Source: Siphonodentalium dalli (taxonomy: Eukaryota; Mollusca; Scaphopoda; Gadilida; Siphonodentaliidae). From it: a stretch of 64,000 bases of DNA. The stretch lies in the NCBI GenBank assembly GCA_032622095.1, contig CP136064.1, positions 125,661,605-125,725,604 of the forward strand, read 5' to 3'. Numbering within the stretch: the first letter of the stretch is position 1; every line of letters begins with the position of its first letter. Positions 1-11,390 of the stretch are shown here, piece by piece. The position numbers and the translations under genes are program-made. The notes under the pieces were generated by a model. It did not search any database and had not been told where the DNA came from. It saw nothing but the letters and a program-made list of their open reading frames with translations.

Positions 1-153
1 ATATGTGCAGGAGATACTCGAGCTAGGATTCCTCTTATACCTGAGTTGAGGAATATTAACCCAAATCCAAGATGGCGGCCAAAATGGCCACCAGAAATAG
101 AAAAATCGCTGATTTTTACATCAGTGAGAGTTATTGACACGACAACTCCACAC

Positions 154-1100
154 CTGCTAGTTATTGTGAGTTGGGAACACTGAGGCGAAGAACTGTCCTT
201 ATATCACATCCAAATAAAAGTCCCCCAAATCCAAAATGGCGCTACAATGACGGACAGATTTAGAAAAATCACAGAAAATCCCTCATTTTCACAACATTGG
301 GTATTATTGTCGAGAAAACTCCACACATGCTGACAGTTGAGTTGGAAATACTGAGGTGATGTAATTACCTTGCATCTGATGAAGGAAATTCTTTTCCAAA
401 TCGAAGATGGCGGCCAAAATGGCGTCTGAAATTTGAAAACAAGCTTACATTCCTTTACTTTCCTACTATGGGTGTTATTGTTACTCGAATTATACGCACA
501 ATTACATGTTCATATGGAACATTGATATGAAGTATTCATTTGAGTTAGGCCAACTCTCACAGTCAAGATGGCTGCCATTATCGGCGCAAAGTGTCGAATG
601 GATTTCGAAATGTCACATATTAATTTTGTATGTGAAAATATCGATCTCTTTTCAATTTCTGGCCTCCAGTTTAGCTTCCATCTTGACCTTGAGTATCAAT
701 TGCCAAACTCAAATGAATACGTCATATCAATATTCCATATCAACATGTAATGGTGGGTAGAATTCGCGAAACAATAACGCCCATTGTAAGAAAGTAAAGG
801 AATGTAGGCGTGTTTTCAAATATCGGTCGCCATTTTGGCCGCCATCCTAGATTTGGAAAACCATTTCTTGCATGGGAAGTAAGGTAATTACTTCACCACA
901 GTATTTCCAACTCAGCTGTAAGCATGGGTGGAGTTGTCTCGACAATAATGCCCAATGATGTGAATATAAGGGATTTTCGGTGATTTTTCTAAATCTGTCC
1001 GCCATTGTGGGTGCCATTTTGGATTTGGGGGACTTTTATTTGGATGGAATATAAGGACAGTTCTTCGACTCAGTGTTCCCAATTCACAATAATAAGCAGG
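154..1100. mobile_element. Nested 947-bp hairpin element in the left foldback arm
   Basis: About 430 bp at 154-585 reads back as the reverse complement of about 670-1100. The outer ends are 'cctgctagttattgtga' and the inverse of 'ttcacaataataagcagg'. The right foldback arm lacks this block: there the sequence around 5085-5100 joins the 'ccacac' and 'tagt' flanks directly. That gives an empty site and defines the ends. The short loop at about 590-660 has no recognisable coding content. Confidence 0.75.
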
Positions 1101-2365
1101 TAGTCCGGGAGCTAATAGGGGTACCCTTGCACCCCCCCGCCTGAGACTTAACTTCACCTCACTCATTTTGTTCCTTATTTTGTCCTTCAACTTTAAAGCA
1201 ATGTTAACAAAAAGAAAAAAGTGGCCTTTTAGACTCCAGACAAGATGGCGTCCATCATGGCCGCCGTTTTTCAGACCAGACCCTAAGTCAGTTTTATGCA
1301 AATTATAGCGGGAAACTCTAGTAAAATGTATACAAACTTATATATTTTCGTGAAGCTAAGACATAATGACATTTTTTTGGGCCAAAATTGAAACTCACCA
1401 TCCAAGATGACCACCAAAATGGCCGCCGGAAGTTGAAAATATGACATTTTTTCACAAATATCGTCTAGATCAATTCATGCTGTTTGGAACTGGTTGAGTA
1501 ATGCAACTTTATTTTGTGTTTTGTATATTAACTGATCATTGGAGCAATTAAATATGCAATTATTTAACCCCTTCCGATCCCTCAAAAATTTGATTATACA
1601 GAATGCGGTATAAAATTTCACCAAAAAATCACAATTGGGATTCTAGTCATATTTCAACAAGAAATTAATAGAACTTTGTAATGTAAGTGGGGTATATCAT
1701 TAGCTATGAATATTCCAAATCACTGGAACCAAAATTCTTACTTTGGCTCAAAATGGCTGTCAATATGGCCGCCAAAATATGGAAAATGGTAAATATTACA
1801 CCAGCGTGTCCTGCAATCGCTTACAAGTTGTGGTTGATGTATAAAATTGGCTATTCTGCATTATATATATTGAATACTAACATGTCTGATGCACCATGGT
1901 TAATTGTTACTATTGTCATCACTGACATCGTCAAAAACATATTGGACTTTTCTCTCAAAAACTTGACATAAATATTGGCAAAAATTCACTTTTCAGGTTT
2001 GGCAACCAAATTTGTAAAATGTTAATTTTTTACATATATCCCGAACATTATCTGCATTATCCGAAAAGGTAGCAAATTGTGACTCACTTGGTTATTATAC
2101 GTGTTAGTTAATTAACTGACAACTACATGTTCTATTCTGGTTGTCCCAGTTCCGTATGGGGCATGACAAATTCATTTTAAAGTATGTAATTTTGCCGAGA
2201 ACCTCTTTTGTGATTTTGGCCATATTTATTGAAAGGAAATGGGCAGAACTTTGAGACAGAACTGAGATGGACCATAATCTTTGGCTATTCTGGTCCATTA
2301 TGATAAAAAAAATGTCAACAGGATACAGTGTGGATGCCAAGATCGTAGCCAGGGAGTTACTCTAT

Positions 2366-3704
2366 GATCACATGTGATGTGAATAGGTATACAGGGAGTT
2401 ATTGTTTGTCATGACTGATGTGAGTAGGTATACAAGGAGTGACTACATGGTTATGAGTGGGTTGTCCATGGGAAGATGCATCTAGGTATACAGGGAGAGG
2501 TCATGGTCAGGTGTGAGGTGAATTGGTATGCATGGAGTGACTGTGTGGTGTATGATTGTGTGTATCCAGTACAGGTGCTCCCGGTGTGCCTGTATGGTCA
2601 TTGGTGTGGTGTATGGATATAGCTACATGGTCATCTATGTGTTGATTATGTATATATGGAGTGACTGTAATGTCATGGGTGGGATGTACATGTGTTGTCT
2701 GTATGATCATGGCTGGGGTGTGTGGATAGATAGGGAGTGATTTTATGGTTACGGGTAATGTGTACAGGTATACATGGAATGAATGTACGCTCATGATTGA
2801 ATATGAATATCTGGGGTAAGCTGGGTGCACATTATCGAGCGTGTGGGTATATAGGGAGTATCCGTGTGGTAACAGGTGGGATGTATATTTATATATCTCG
2901 TGGATGTATTATCATTGGTGGGTGTATATGGCTTAGCTGTATTATCATGGATGGCGTATATTATACAGTGAATTGCCATGTGTGCGATGTATATGCAAGT
3001 ATGGATTGTTAGAGTGGTCGTGTGTGCGGGTTTTTTGTATATCTGGAAAGGCTGAATGGTCATTAGTGAGGTTTACATGTACATGTATACCTGGAGTGAA
3101 TCTATGGTCTAGGGTGGGCTGCATATGTATATCGAGTGGTTATATGAATGTGTGTCGAATAGGTATACAGGTAGTGACTGTATGGTTAATGGTGAGATGA
3201 GTACATACATGTATATGATTACAAGTAGTGACTTTATGATCATAAATGTAATGAACATCTATACAGGGGGTGACTAAACGACACATGACCATAAAGTCAC
3301 TCTATGTATACATATTCACTACATTCACAATCATACAGTCACTCATTGTATACATTATCACCTCACCATGGACCATACATCCACTACATGTATACCTATT
3401 CGCCATACCCATGACATAGAGTCAATCCAGGTATACATATGCACATCACCAATGGTGAGCCCTTCCAGATATACCAATACCCGCACATACGACCACTCAT
3501 AAGTTCCATACTTGCCATACTCATACACACCATCCATGATCATACATCTACTCCCCATACACCACCAATGATAACACATCCACAACATATATAAATATAC
3601 TTCCCACCATTACCAACAGGGCACTCCTTACATGTATATACCCGCACATCATTCATGACCATGCAATAACTCCCTGTATACCTATTATTCTCATCTATGA
3701 TCAT
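2366..3704. repeat. Minisatellite core that switches orientation
   Basis: An irregular tandem repeat built around 'ggtatacagggagtgact', with copies spaced about 40-60 bp apart. Copies run in + orientation up to about 3280 and in the reverse orientation ('agtcactc...tgtatac') from about 3285. The repeat switches strand at the foldback centre. Several short open frames rich in Tyr/Ile/Val/Cys or His/Thr are by-products of the repeat. Confidence 0.8.
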
Positions 3705-5330
3705 AGAGTAACTCCCTGGCTGCCATCTTGGCTTCCACCCTGCATCCAGTTCATAAATTTTTATCATAATGGGCCAGAATACCCACATATCATGGTTCAT
3801 CTCAGTTCCGTCTCAAAGTTCTGCACATTTCCTTTCAATAATATGGCCAGAATCACAAAAGAGGTTCTCCGCAAAATTCCATACTGCAACTTTAAAATGA
3901 ATTTGTCATGCCCCATACGGAACTGGGACAAACATAATAGAACGTAGTTGTCGGTTAATTAACTAACACGTACATTAACCAAGTGAGTCACAATTTGCTA
4001 CCTTTTTCGGATAACACAGAAAATAATGTTCGGGATATGTTAACTTTTAACTTTTTACAAATTTGGTTGCCATTTTGGAAGCCATCTTGAGTAATTTAGT
4101 CTATAAACACCGTAGTGTTACACATTTAAGATAGACCAAAACAATAAACACCTTTGATACCAAAGATAGTTGCATTTTATTTGAACAAATGGTTGAACCC
4201 TGAAAAGTTATTTTTTGCCGATATTTATGTCAAGTTTGTGAGAGAAAAATCCAATATTTCTGGTGATGTCAGTGGTGACAATAGTAAAAATGATCTATGG
4301 TGCATCAGACATGTTAGTATGCAATGTATAGAATACAAATTAGCCAATTGTATACATCAACCACAACTTGTAAGCGATTGCAGGACACCCTGGAGCAATA
4401 TTTACCATTTTTTCCATATTTGGCGGCCATTTTCGCAGCCATTTTGAGCCAAGGTAAGATTTTGGTTCCAGAGAGTTGGAATATTCATAGGTAATGATAT
4501 GCCTCACTTACATTACAATGTTCTTTTCATATCTTGTTGAAATATGACTAGAATCCCAATTGTGATTTTTTGTAAAATTTTGTACCGCGTTCTGTAAAAT
4601 CGAATTTTTGAGGGATTGGAAGGGGCTAGAACCCCATTAATTGCATATTTAATTGCTCCAATGATCAGTTAATATACAAAACACAAAATAAAGTCATATT
4701 ACTCAACAAGTTCCAAACAGCATGAATTGATCTAGAAGATATTTGTGAAAAAATGTCATATTTTCAAATTGCGGTGGCCATTTTGGTGGCCATCTTGGAT
4801 GGTGAGTTTCGATTTTGGACCAAAAAAGTGTCATGTCTTAGCTTCACGAAAATATATACATTTGTACACATTTTACTAGGTTTTCCCGCTATAATTTGCA
4901 TAAAACTGACTTAGGGTCTGGTCTGAAAAACGGCGGCCATGATGGACGCCATCTTGTCTGGAGTCTAAAAGGCCACTTTTTGTTCTTGTTAACATTGCTT
5001 TAAAGTTGAAGGACATAATTAGGAACAAATTGAGTTGGGTGAAGTTAAGTCTCAGGGAGGTTGCAAGGGTACCCCTATTAGCTCCCGAACTAGTGTGGAG
5101 TTGTCGTGACAATAACTCTCACTGATGTTAAAATCAGTGATTTTCGGCGATTTGTCTATTTCTGGTGGCCATTTTAGCCGCCATCTTGGATTTGGGTGAA
5201 TATTCCCCAACTCAGGTAAAAGAGGGATCCTAGCCCGGGTATCTCCTGCACATATATAATAATGGCTGAAGTAATAATAGCAATAACACTCATTGATTCG
5301 AAACAGACATTGCGTTATTAGCGTCGTTTT

Positions 5331-6478
5331 CAGGCCTGTCAAAGTACCGCCGGTACCAAGGTAGTCGGTACCGGTACTGCGTTGGAACCGCGGGTACCGG
5401 TACCGATACTGGTGTTGTATTGTTTATTCCACTACATATCACACATTTAAAAGAGTATATTCTAATGTGGTAATTACTGGTAATGTATGGCACTTTGTGC
5501 CAGTTTTTGGCGATTGTTGTGGATGACAAATACAACCATGTCAGACTATCCTAATGCACGTATGCCACAGCAGCCACACATAAATGTGTGACATACATGC
5601 ATTAGTATAGTCTGAAATAGTTGGATTTATCACCCACAATAATCACCTAAAATGTGCCATAATTTAGACAGCCTGATAGGTGTTAGAACTTTTATGTCTA
5701 GGGTTTCAGGCGCTCAAATACAAAACATCTGAAAGATGGGTATATATATATATGGTGAATGACAATTTAAACTGAAATAAATTTTATGTACCTGCAAGGC
5801 AGCCTGCTGGAACTCATTAGCATTGCACTACACTGTACACATTTCGCCTTAGTTTTGTCATTAATGTCCGCTACGTAATAGTCCCACACTGTGTGGCCAC
5901 ACATTACTTTTACGTCTGGGAGCTGTTTTGGATTTCGAAGTTGATGCCATTGTGATTTGCGAATTTGCGATACAGAGAAATACTGACTTATCTGCTGTCC
6001 ACTTACAGCACAACAGACTAGACTGATGCAATAATTTGTTGACGGGTCACAGGTCACGTGACAGGTCACATGTGCCGACATCGAAGTAATCAAACTCAAA
6101 GGAAACAGAGAGTGTTCCAGACTTCCGTGCGTGGGCGGCGGGATTGCATTGATCCGCCAGGCGGTCCCGGGGCGGATCAATAGTAATACAATCCCGCCCA
6201 CGCACGGCTGTCCGGAAAACTCTGTGTTCCCTTTTATGTCGGCATCCGCCGCCGCGTGCTTGATCCGTTGACACATAGTATCATACCATAGTGCAAGCGG
6301 CAGTTGCGGCACACTTAAAAGAGCGAAGTTCCTCCAATTTTAATCGATCTATACTGATCTATTTACTGTTTTTGGTGAGTACCGAGAACCGTCGGTACTG
6401 AGTATCAGAACCGGTACCGTTGAAACGGCCAAGTACCGCCGGTACCGGTACCGATACTGGTACCGGTTGACAAGCCTG
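5331..6478. mobile_element. hAT-type DNA transposon, internally deleted
   Basis: Ends are inverted 'caggcctgtcaa' (5331) and 'ttgacaagcctg' (to 6478). The flanking 8-bp direct repeat GTCGTTTT lies at 5323-5330 and 6479-6486. CAG-type ends with an 8-bp target duplication are the hAT signature. GGTACC-rich subterminal repeats fill 5340-5415 and 6380-6470. The interior holds a BED-finger remnant (minus strand), a hairpin at about 5538-5612, and a longer hairpin at about 6105-6225 ('cgtgcgtgggcggcggg' against 'cccgcccacgcacg'). Confidence 0.9.
5767..5916 (-). pseudogene. BED zinc-finger remnant of a hAT transposase
   Basis: The minus-strand open frame of 5767-6312 ends with a segment containing VWDYYVADINDKTKAKC followed by VQC. 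This matches the first half of a BED-type zinc finger, with its aromatic W-x-Y pair and CxxC ligands. BED fingers sit at the N terminus of many hAT transposases and bind the element ends. A plausible donor (GCAG|GTACAT on the minus strand, near 5790) follows the CxxC half. The His half of the finger and the catalytic RNase H-like domain are absent, so the element is non-autonomous. The upstream part of the frame runs through the 6105-6225 hairpin and is probably not original protein. Confidence 0.6.
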
Positions 6479-6649
6479 GTCGTTTTGACTTTGACCGGAT
6501 TATACCGGCATTTGGGAAAACGTGATATCTGACAAAATTGTCTGGCAAGGAATGTACATTATGGTCCCAGTGTAATCGCCAATGATTCTTCTAAAGGATA
6601 ACTTTATAAAATCGTGTCAAGATGCCAACAATTTCCCACAGAGACAAAC

Positions 6650-6950
6650 AAAAGGTGGTGAAATGTCCGAAAACTAGCAAATTTTCACATTTCGGCGGCC
6701 ATCTTGGCCGCCATATTGGATTTTTGTGTCGGATATTTGGCTAATTTGTAAGGGTTGTATATTACCATAACGAATCTGGTGCATATAAAAAAAATGGCCA
6801 CCATGATGGACGCCATCTTGTCTGGAGTCTCTGCGGCCACTTTTATTTCTTGTTATCAACCGAAAAAAATTAGAGGAGACATTAAGAAAGAAAATTAGTG
6901 GGAAGAAGTTGAGTCCTGGGGGGGGGGGGGGGTGGGTGCAGAGGTCTACC
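6650..6950. repeat. Solo foldback-arm fragment
   Basis: Contains 'ggccgccatattggat', and the block 'atggacgccatcttgtctggagtct' occurs in related form at 4940-4965. It is a diverged piece of the arm of the 1-5255 foldback family. It ends in a G run at about 6918-6932, a likely low-accuracy tract. Confidence 0.6.
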
Positions 6951-6959
6951 AATATCTCC

Positions 6960-7500
6960 TGGACTATCTGTGCTCATGGTCGAAGCCACTTGAAGGTATG
7001 GGTTAAATATATGTGGATTGTGATCGTCCTCTGGTTTAACCTCTTGGCTGCTATACGTTAGTACTGAGTACAGACCTAAAATGTCACGTTGTGTGCTATA
7101 CGTCCGTACTCGGACCTACATCAGCACACTGGCAGGCGGTCATCATTCTTAATAGGAACTCAGCAACTAGTGCAGCTGGACAAGTATATCTCAGCGCTTC
7201 TAAAACTGTGTGATGTTCTAGGATTGTGTACGATAATAAGCCAGTTGTGTGGTATTCCCATTATATTTTTCCATTGCAAAATGGCCAGAATGTCAACGGC
7301 CCAGCACACAAGGTCATTGGGCAGTGAAGAGGTTAAAACAAACATTAGTCGGTTAACAGGAAGTTGTTCTGGCGCTGTTACGAGCAACCACATGGAATGT
7401 ATCCATACATTTGATTACAGCAAACATGAAAACAGTTTGTGGACTCGCTCGCATGCTGGCTCGTACACAAACTGTTTTCCTGCTCAAATCCCCCAATATC
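6960..7500. other. No gene recognised
   Basis: Between the foldback fragment and the 7.5-kb repeat I see short unsupported open frames on both strands and no splice-site-bounded exon. One short segment near 7268-7310 ('aatggccagaatgtcaacggcccagcacac') resembles 31529-31557, so part of it is repetitive. Confidence 0.4.
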
Positions 7501-7980
7501 AAACTCAACAGAGTGCATTTATCTCCTAATTATTGTCACCTGATCATTTTCAAATTTTGTATGTGGATTACCCACATGAAAATACAGGTAAATTTCTGTA
7601 TCGTCCTTCCATTTTACTGGAGTTATGGATTTACCAAATATTCTAGTTTCTGGGTGATAACTTTAGTTTTTGGAATGTCATTTTTTTTTTAATTTGGTAT
7701 GTGGATTATCCACATGGAAATGCAGGCCAAGTTCAAATTTTTCATTGGTCTTCCAATTTAGCCAGAGTTATGGGCCTTGTCGACTTAGAATTTACCAATT
7801 ATTTTGTTTTTCCGATGATAACTTTAGTTATAAGTATCCGATTGTTTTAAGATTTGGTATATGGATTACTCGCATAAAAAATACATGTCAAGTTCAAATT
7901 TGGGTTTGTCCACCTATTTTTACTGGAGTTATGACCCTTGTAAACTTAAAATTTGACTACTATTTTGGTGTCTAATCAAA
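7500..7980 (+). repeat. Divergent ~130-bp tandem units
   Basis: About three copies of a block with 'tttggtatgtggatta', then 'caagttcaaattt', then 'gagttatg' and 'gataactttagt'. The same phrase order recurs at 32.5-33.2 kb and 47.3-47.9 kb, so this is a fragment of that dispersed repeat class. The open frames here are by-products. Confidence 0.6.
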
Positions 7981-9128
7981 TAAAACTGGAAGTTTCAACA
8001 ACATAAGCATTTAGAAGCAAAGTTTGATTCAACGGTTGTTGCCAGAATAAAATTTCTCATTTCTAAGAGTCAAATACAGCCACCTTATATGAGGGATGTG
8101 TGGTCTAGCGGCCTTTTATGTGTAAGTGATTTATGATATAATATAGGCTGATAAATTCCCAAAATGCTGATATTCAAATATAATATACTCTGTTAAAGAC
8201 CAAAGTTTATCAGCTATTTTAAATTTTATGCACAGAATTGAGACAAACAACTTGAACCCCCAGAAGTTCGGAAGTTCATGATCAATAAATTTAACGAGTC
8301 AAAATATATAATACACTATTATTTCATAGACCTATAATTTTATAATACCGGTGGCTACATTTAGATCCCTGCAACTGAGCATCACATCCATCTGTCATGT
8401 GCCATGTGGTCACCTACATGTACTGGTACTAGTATCCTTTAAAGACATATTGTGGGCTCAGTAAATAAAACCGATAAGTTATCATCCAAACACTATGTCT
8501 GCTGCAAGAATGTAGCAATCATCTAAGATTATTGAAAATTTCAACCACATCAGCTCTGCCATTTCAGAGAACACAACGTTCAAACTACGCACAAATGTTA
8601 ATAATATTTACTACTTTATTCATATCAAATTATGGGGTGATAAACATCTAGCAATGATGATTCCGCCAATAAAAGTTACTGCAAGTCATTCATTCATATC
8701 AGTAATGCTGTCTTCTGACTATTTGGGTGTCAAATTTACGAAAATAACTGATTTTGGCATATTATTTGCTATTTGTTCTGAACACCTGAACAGAGTGTTA
8801 CACATCACTTTAATCCTTTCTATACTAAATACTTATTGACCGTAGTTCCCTTAGGAAAAGCTCAGATAATAAGTCCTTTGTTGAACTTTTTGTCTGAACA
8901 TTTCCCACCACGAATACCAATGAATATGAGTATAAATGTTTTTCTATCTACCGTCTGCTTTTATTACCCGATGACTTCTCCAAATGAATAATAGACCATT
9001 CCAATGTATACTTTTACAACTAAATGGGACAATCCATTCAGTATAGAAAAGGTTAATAGTTCGATGGAAATCCAGACTTCTGACTGGTGTACTGTTACAC
9101 CTTCACTTTAAAAAAATAGCCTCAGATA
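7981..9128. other. AT-rich, no gene recognised
   Basis: I see no convincing exon, TIR pair or tandem repeat. It could be intron of the + strand membrane-protein gene, whose 5' exons are not identified here. Confidence 0.35.
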
Positions 9129-9385
9129 GAGTAATGCCCTAATTAATCGACTCCATAACCACAGCAGAATTAAGGGTAACTTTTCAGGATTTAGTCGGAA
9201 ATATGGCTTGTTGCCATTCATCGGAAAGCTCTTTTTAGTCGGAAATATGGCTTGTTGCCATTCATCGGAAAGCTCCCCCCAAGAGATTTCCGATGAATGG
9301 CAACAAGCCATATTTCCGACTAAATCCTGAAAAGTTACCCATAATTCTGCTGTGCTTATGGAGTCAATTAATTAGGGCATTACTG
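9129..9385. mobile_element. 257-bp palindromic MITE with TA target duplication
   Basis: The ends 'gagtaatgccctaattaat' and the inverse of 'attaattagggcattactg' are flanked by TA (9127-9128 and 9386-9387). The arms are about 105 bp. The left arm holds a direct duplication of about 43 bp ('tttagtcggaaatatggctt...'), at about 9189 and 9234, absent from the right arm. CAGTAATGCCC-like ends with TA duplication suggest a Tc1/mariner/pogo-type non-autonomous element. Confidence 0.8.
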
Positions 9386-9387
9386 TA

Positions 9388-9870
9388 TGAAAAAAATGTG
9401 TAGCTATATGTGGGTTTGTTATGTTAATAATGCCAGCAGTAGAAAATGATATGTAATTATTTGTTTACAATAATATAGAGTTACCTCTCATCCTATAAAA
9501 ATTATATTGCTTACAAAGAAGTAAAAATGACTAAAAGTCATTTTCTGTTCAGACCTAATTGGGCTGTATTTTAATATTGGTATTTAGGGTCCCAAAGATA
9601 ATCTGCAGACATTTTTCGGGGTGGTTTTATTTATCTTGTGGAAAATTGTTAGTGTCGCTCCAAATCTTACAATATTGGTATCATAAATACCATGAAAAAT
9701 TTATAGTATTTATCATATAAAGTGTTCAACTTGTAATTATTATTTTAAAGGGGGACTTTGTCTAAATTTCATTCCATTTAGTTCAGACTTACTAAAGTTA
9801 TCATACAGAAACCAAATACGAACAGACAGACGGATGGACCAATAACATAATTCGTCTTATTTTTTTAAAA
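9388..9870. other. AT-rich, no gene recognised
   Basis: No open frame of note. A short 'gaacagacagacggatggacc' tract near 9820 resembles the CGTCC/CTGT-rich heads of the dispersed repeats elsewhere in the window. Confidence 0.35.
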
Positions 9871-9873
9871 CAG

Positions 9874-9921
9874 TTGATGATGTGGGATGTACTTGCTCCT
9901 GTTTTTATACAATTTTCAGAG
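9874..9921 (+). other. Partial duplicate of the 13334-13423 exon; possible alternative exon
   Basis: 48 bases matching 13376-13423 with four differences, two of them silent. The matching 41 bases downstream (9922-9962) are identical to intron 13424-13464. It encodes DDVGCTCSCFYTIFRG-like sequence where the main exon has DDVGCTCSCFDTVFRG. An acceptor-like 'tttttttaaaacag' immediately precedes it, and a GT donor follows. The exon would start with two codon-completing bases and end with one, the same phases as the main exon. It could be a shortened alternative first choice for splicing to 30534, or a decaying duplicate. Which one cannot be told without transcripts. Confidence 0.45.
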
Positions 9922-9962
9922 GTATTCATTTTAGTGGATCTATTAACCCATTCTTTCCTGAA

Positions 9963-10700
9963 GTAACATCAAGAACATTAACAACAGCTATGTGTGAGTG
10001 TTGATGGAACAGACATCGCTTTTCAAGATGTGTTGTAGATAAAATATGTCAACTTTCACTTTGATTTGAGTACGATATTAGAATCACTCAATAATACCAA
10101 TTTACAGATGTAACAAAAAACTGGAATACGGATCGCCAAAGGGATCGTCTGATTCTTCTCATACTATTTCCAGATGAAAGTGTCAATAAAATGTTAGATT
10201 TATGTCACCACATCCTGGTATTATTAAATAAATTTTTGATTAATCATCAGCGGATGTCTTGAATTTGATGTCCTATATTTTGTTTGTCATACAAATTTCA
10301 GCTCATCGCAGTTAATCCACAGAGGTAGCCGAAGAATCGGTGGGGGGGTAAATTTTATTTATTTTTTGTCTTATACCCTCTATATTATGCAACAGTTATG
10401 GAGCCTGATCCTTTAAGCAATAGAGACGATATAGGATGAGTTGGCATACTTTAATACTTCTTTAATGGGACCCTAGGCATTTGCAGTGGGTTAATTTGCA
10501 AAAATAATATATAAGTCTGTTAAAACATCACCAATAAGAAAAACATGAAGACACAGTTAAACATTGTTCTTATATTCATTATTGATAGTTCTCCAATAAC
10601 GACATTTTGTGTGTTGAAACCATTGTGATGTTATAGTGATTTTTAACAAACATCACTAAACGTGTAGTAAGTTCAATATTTACACCGAAGGAAATGGTGG
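9963..10700. other. AT-rich intronic or intergenic sequence
   Basis: No recognisable coding, RNA or repeat structure apart from short homopolymers. If the 9874 exon copy is used, this would be intron. Confidence 0.35.
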
Positions 10701-11160
10701 GCATACATGATTACATGCATCCAATCCTCTGTCTGTCCATCGAGCCATCCGTCGAGCTGAACAGATATCTCAACCACCGGTTGTCGGATCTCAATAAGAT
10801 TTGATATGGATATTCATGACTGAGAACACGGAGTGTTCGATAATTTCCTTCGGGTTTTCATTCTAGTTATTCATCTTCGTTTATTTGGAAATGTTTGTAT
10901 TTTTGTCCCCCGAAGAGATATCACCACCACCGGTTGTTTATATCTCAATGAAATTTTGTACTGATGTTCACTACTATAAGGATATTCAATTGAGTGTTCA
11001 ATTGTTTTGTTCCGTTCTAGAGTTATTCATTCTTGTTTAGCTGAAAATGTTGTTGTTCGGGTTGGTGTGTGTATCTCATAGGTAAGAGGTATGCGCACAC
11101 TAGGTGGTATGCGACCTGAGGGTATGCACCGGGCGACAGCCCAGCTCTTGTTTATTCTGA
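10700..11160 (+). repeat. 5'-truncated copy of the CGTCC-headed repeat
   Basis: It contains 'ctgtctgtccatcgagccatcc', two units with 'gagttattcat..tttatttggaaatgtt', and the tail 'ggtatgcaccgggcgacagcc' followed by agctcttgttt. The same tail occurs at 33265-33305 and about 39055-39095. It is a diverged relative of the 32.4-33.3 kb repeat. Confidence 0.65.
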
Positions 11161-11390
11161 ATATTATTTTCCGAATATTTGTCGATGCTTTGATCTTTTC
11201 TAATATTTTACTTAAACTTTAGTATCTTATTGAACTAATTGGATTCTTATTGGTAATTCACTGTAACAGTAATATTTACATAACATAGGATTTACAACTC
11301 GACATAACAAAGGATTTAATACTTGAGGTCTCGTCACTGATAAGTTATAAAATTTTGTAATAAAATATAAAAACAATTTCTACCTATTTT

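Larger units (their letters stand above)
1..5255. mobile_element. Large foldback (long inverted repeat) element
   Basis: Positions 1-153 plus 1101 to about 2365 are the imperfect reverse complement of about 3705-5255; for example the start 'atatgtgcaggagatac' reads back from 5255. The arms are roughly 1.4-1.5 kb and carry 'aagatggcggccaaaatggc'-type motifs. The left end probably lies outside the window because the match starts at base 1. The arms enclose a minisatellite core. No transposase is recognisable, so this is a non-autonomous foldback. The family name is not known to me. Confidence 0.8.

Noticed and set aside
2507-3800. His/Thr-rich and Tyr/Cys-rich frames of 70-107 codons
   Set aside because: Produced by the 'gtatacaggga' minisatellite; composition is explained by the repeat unit.
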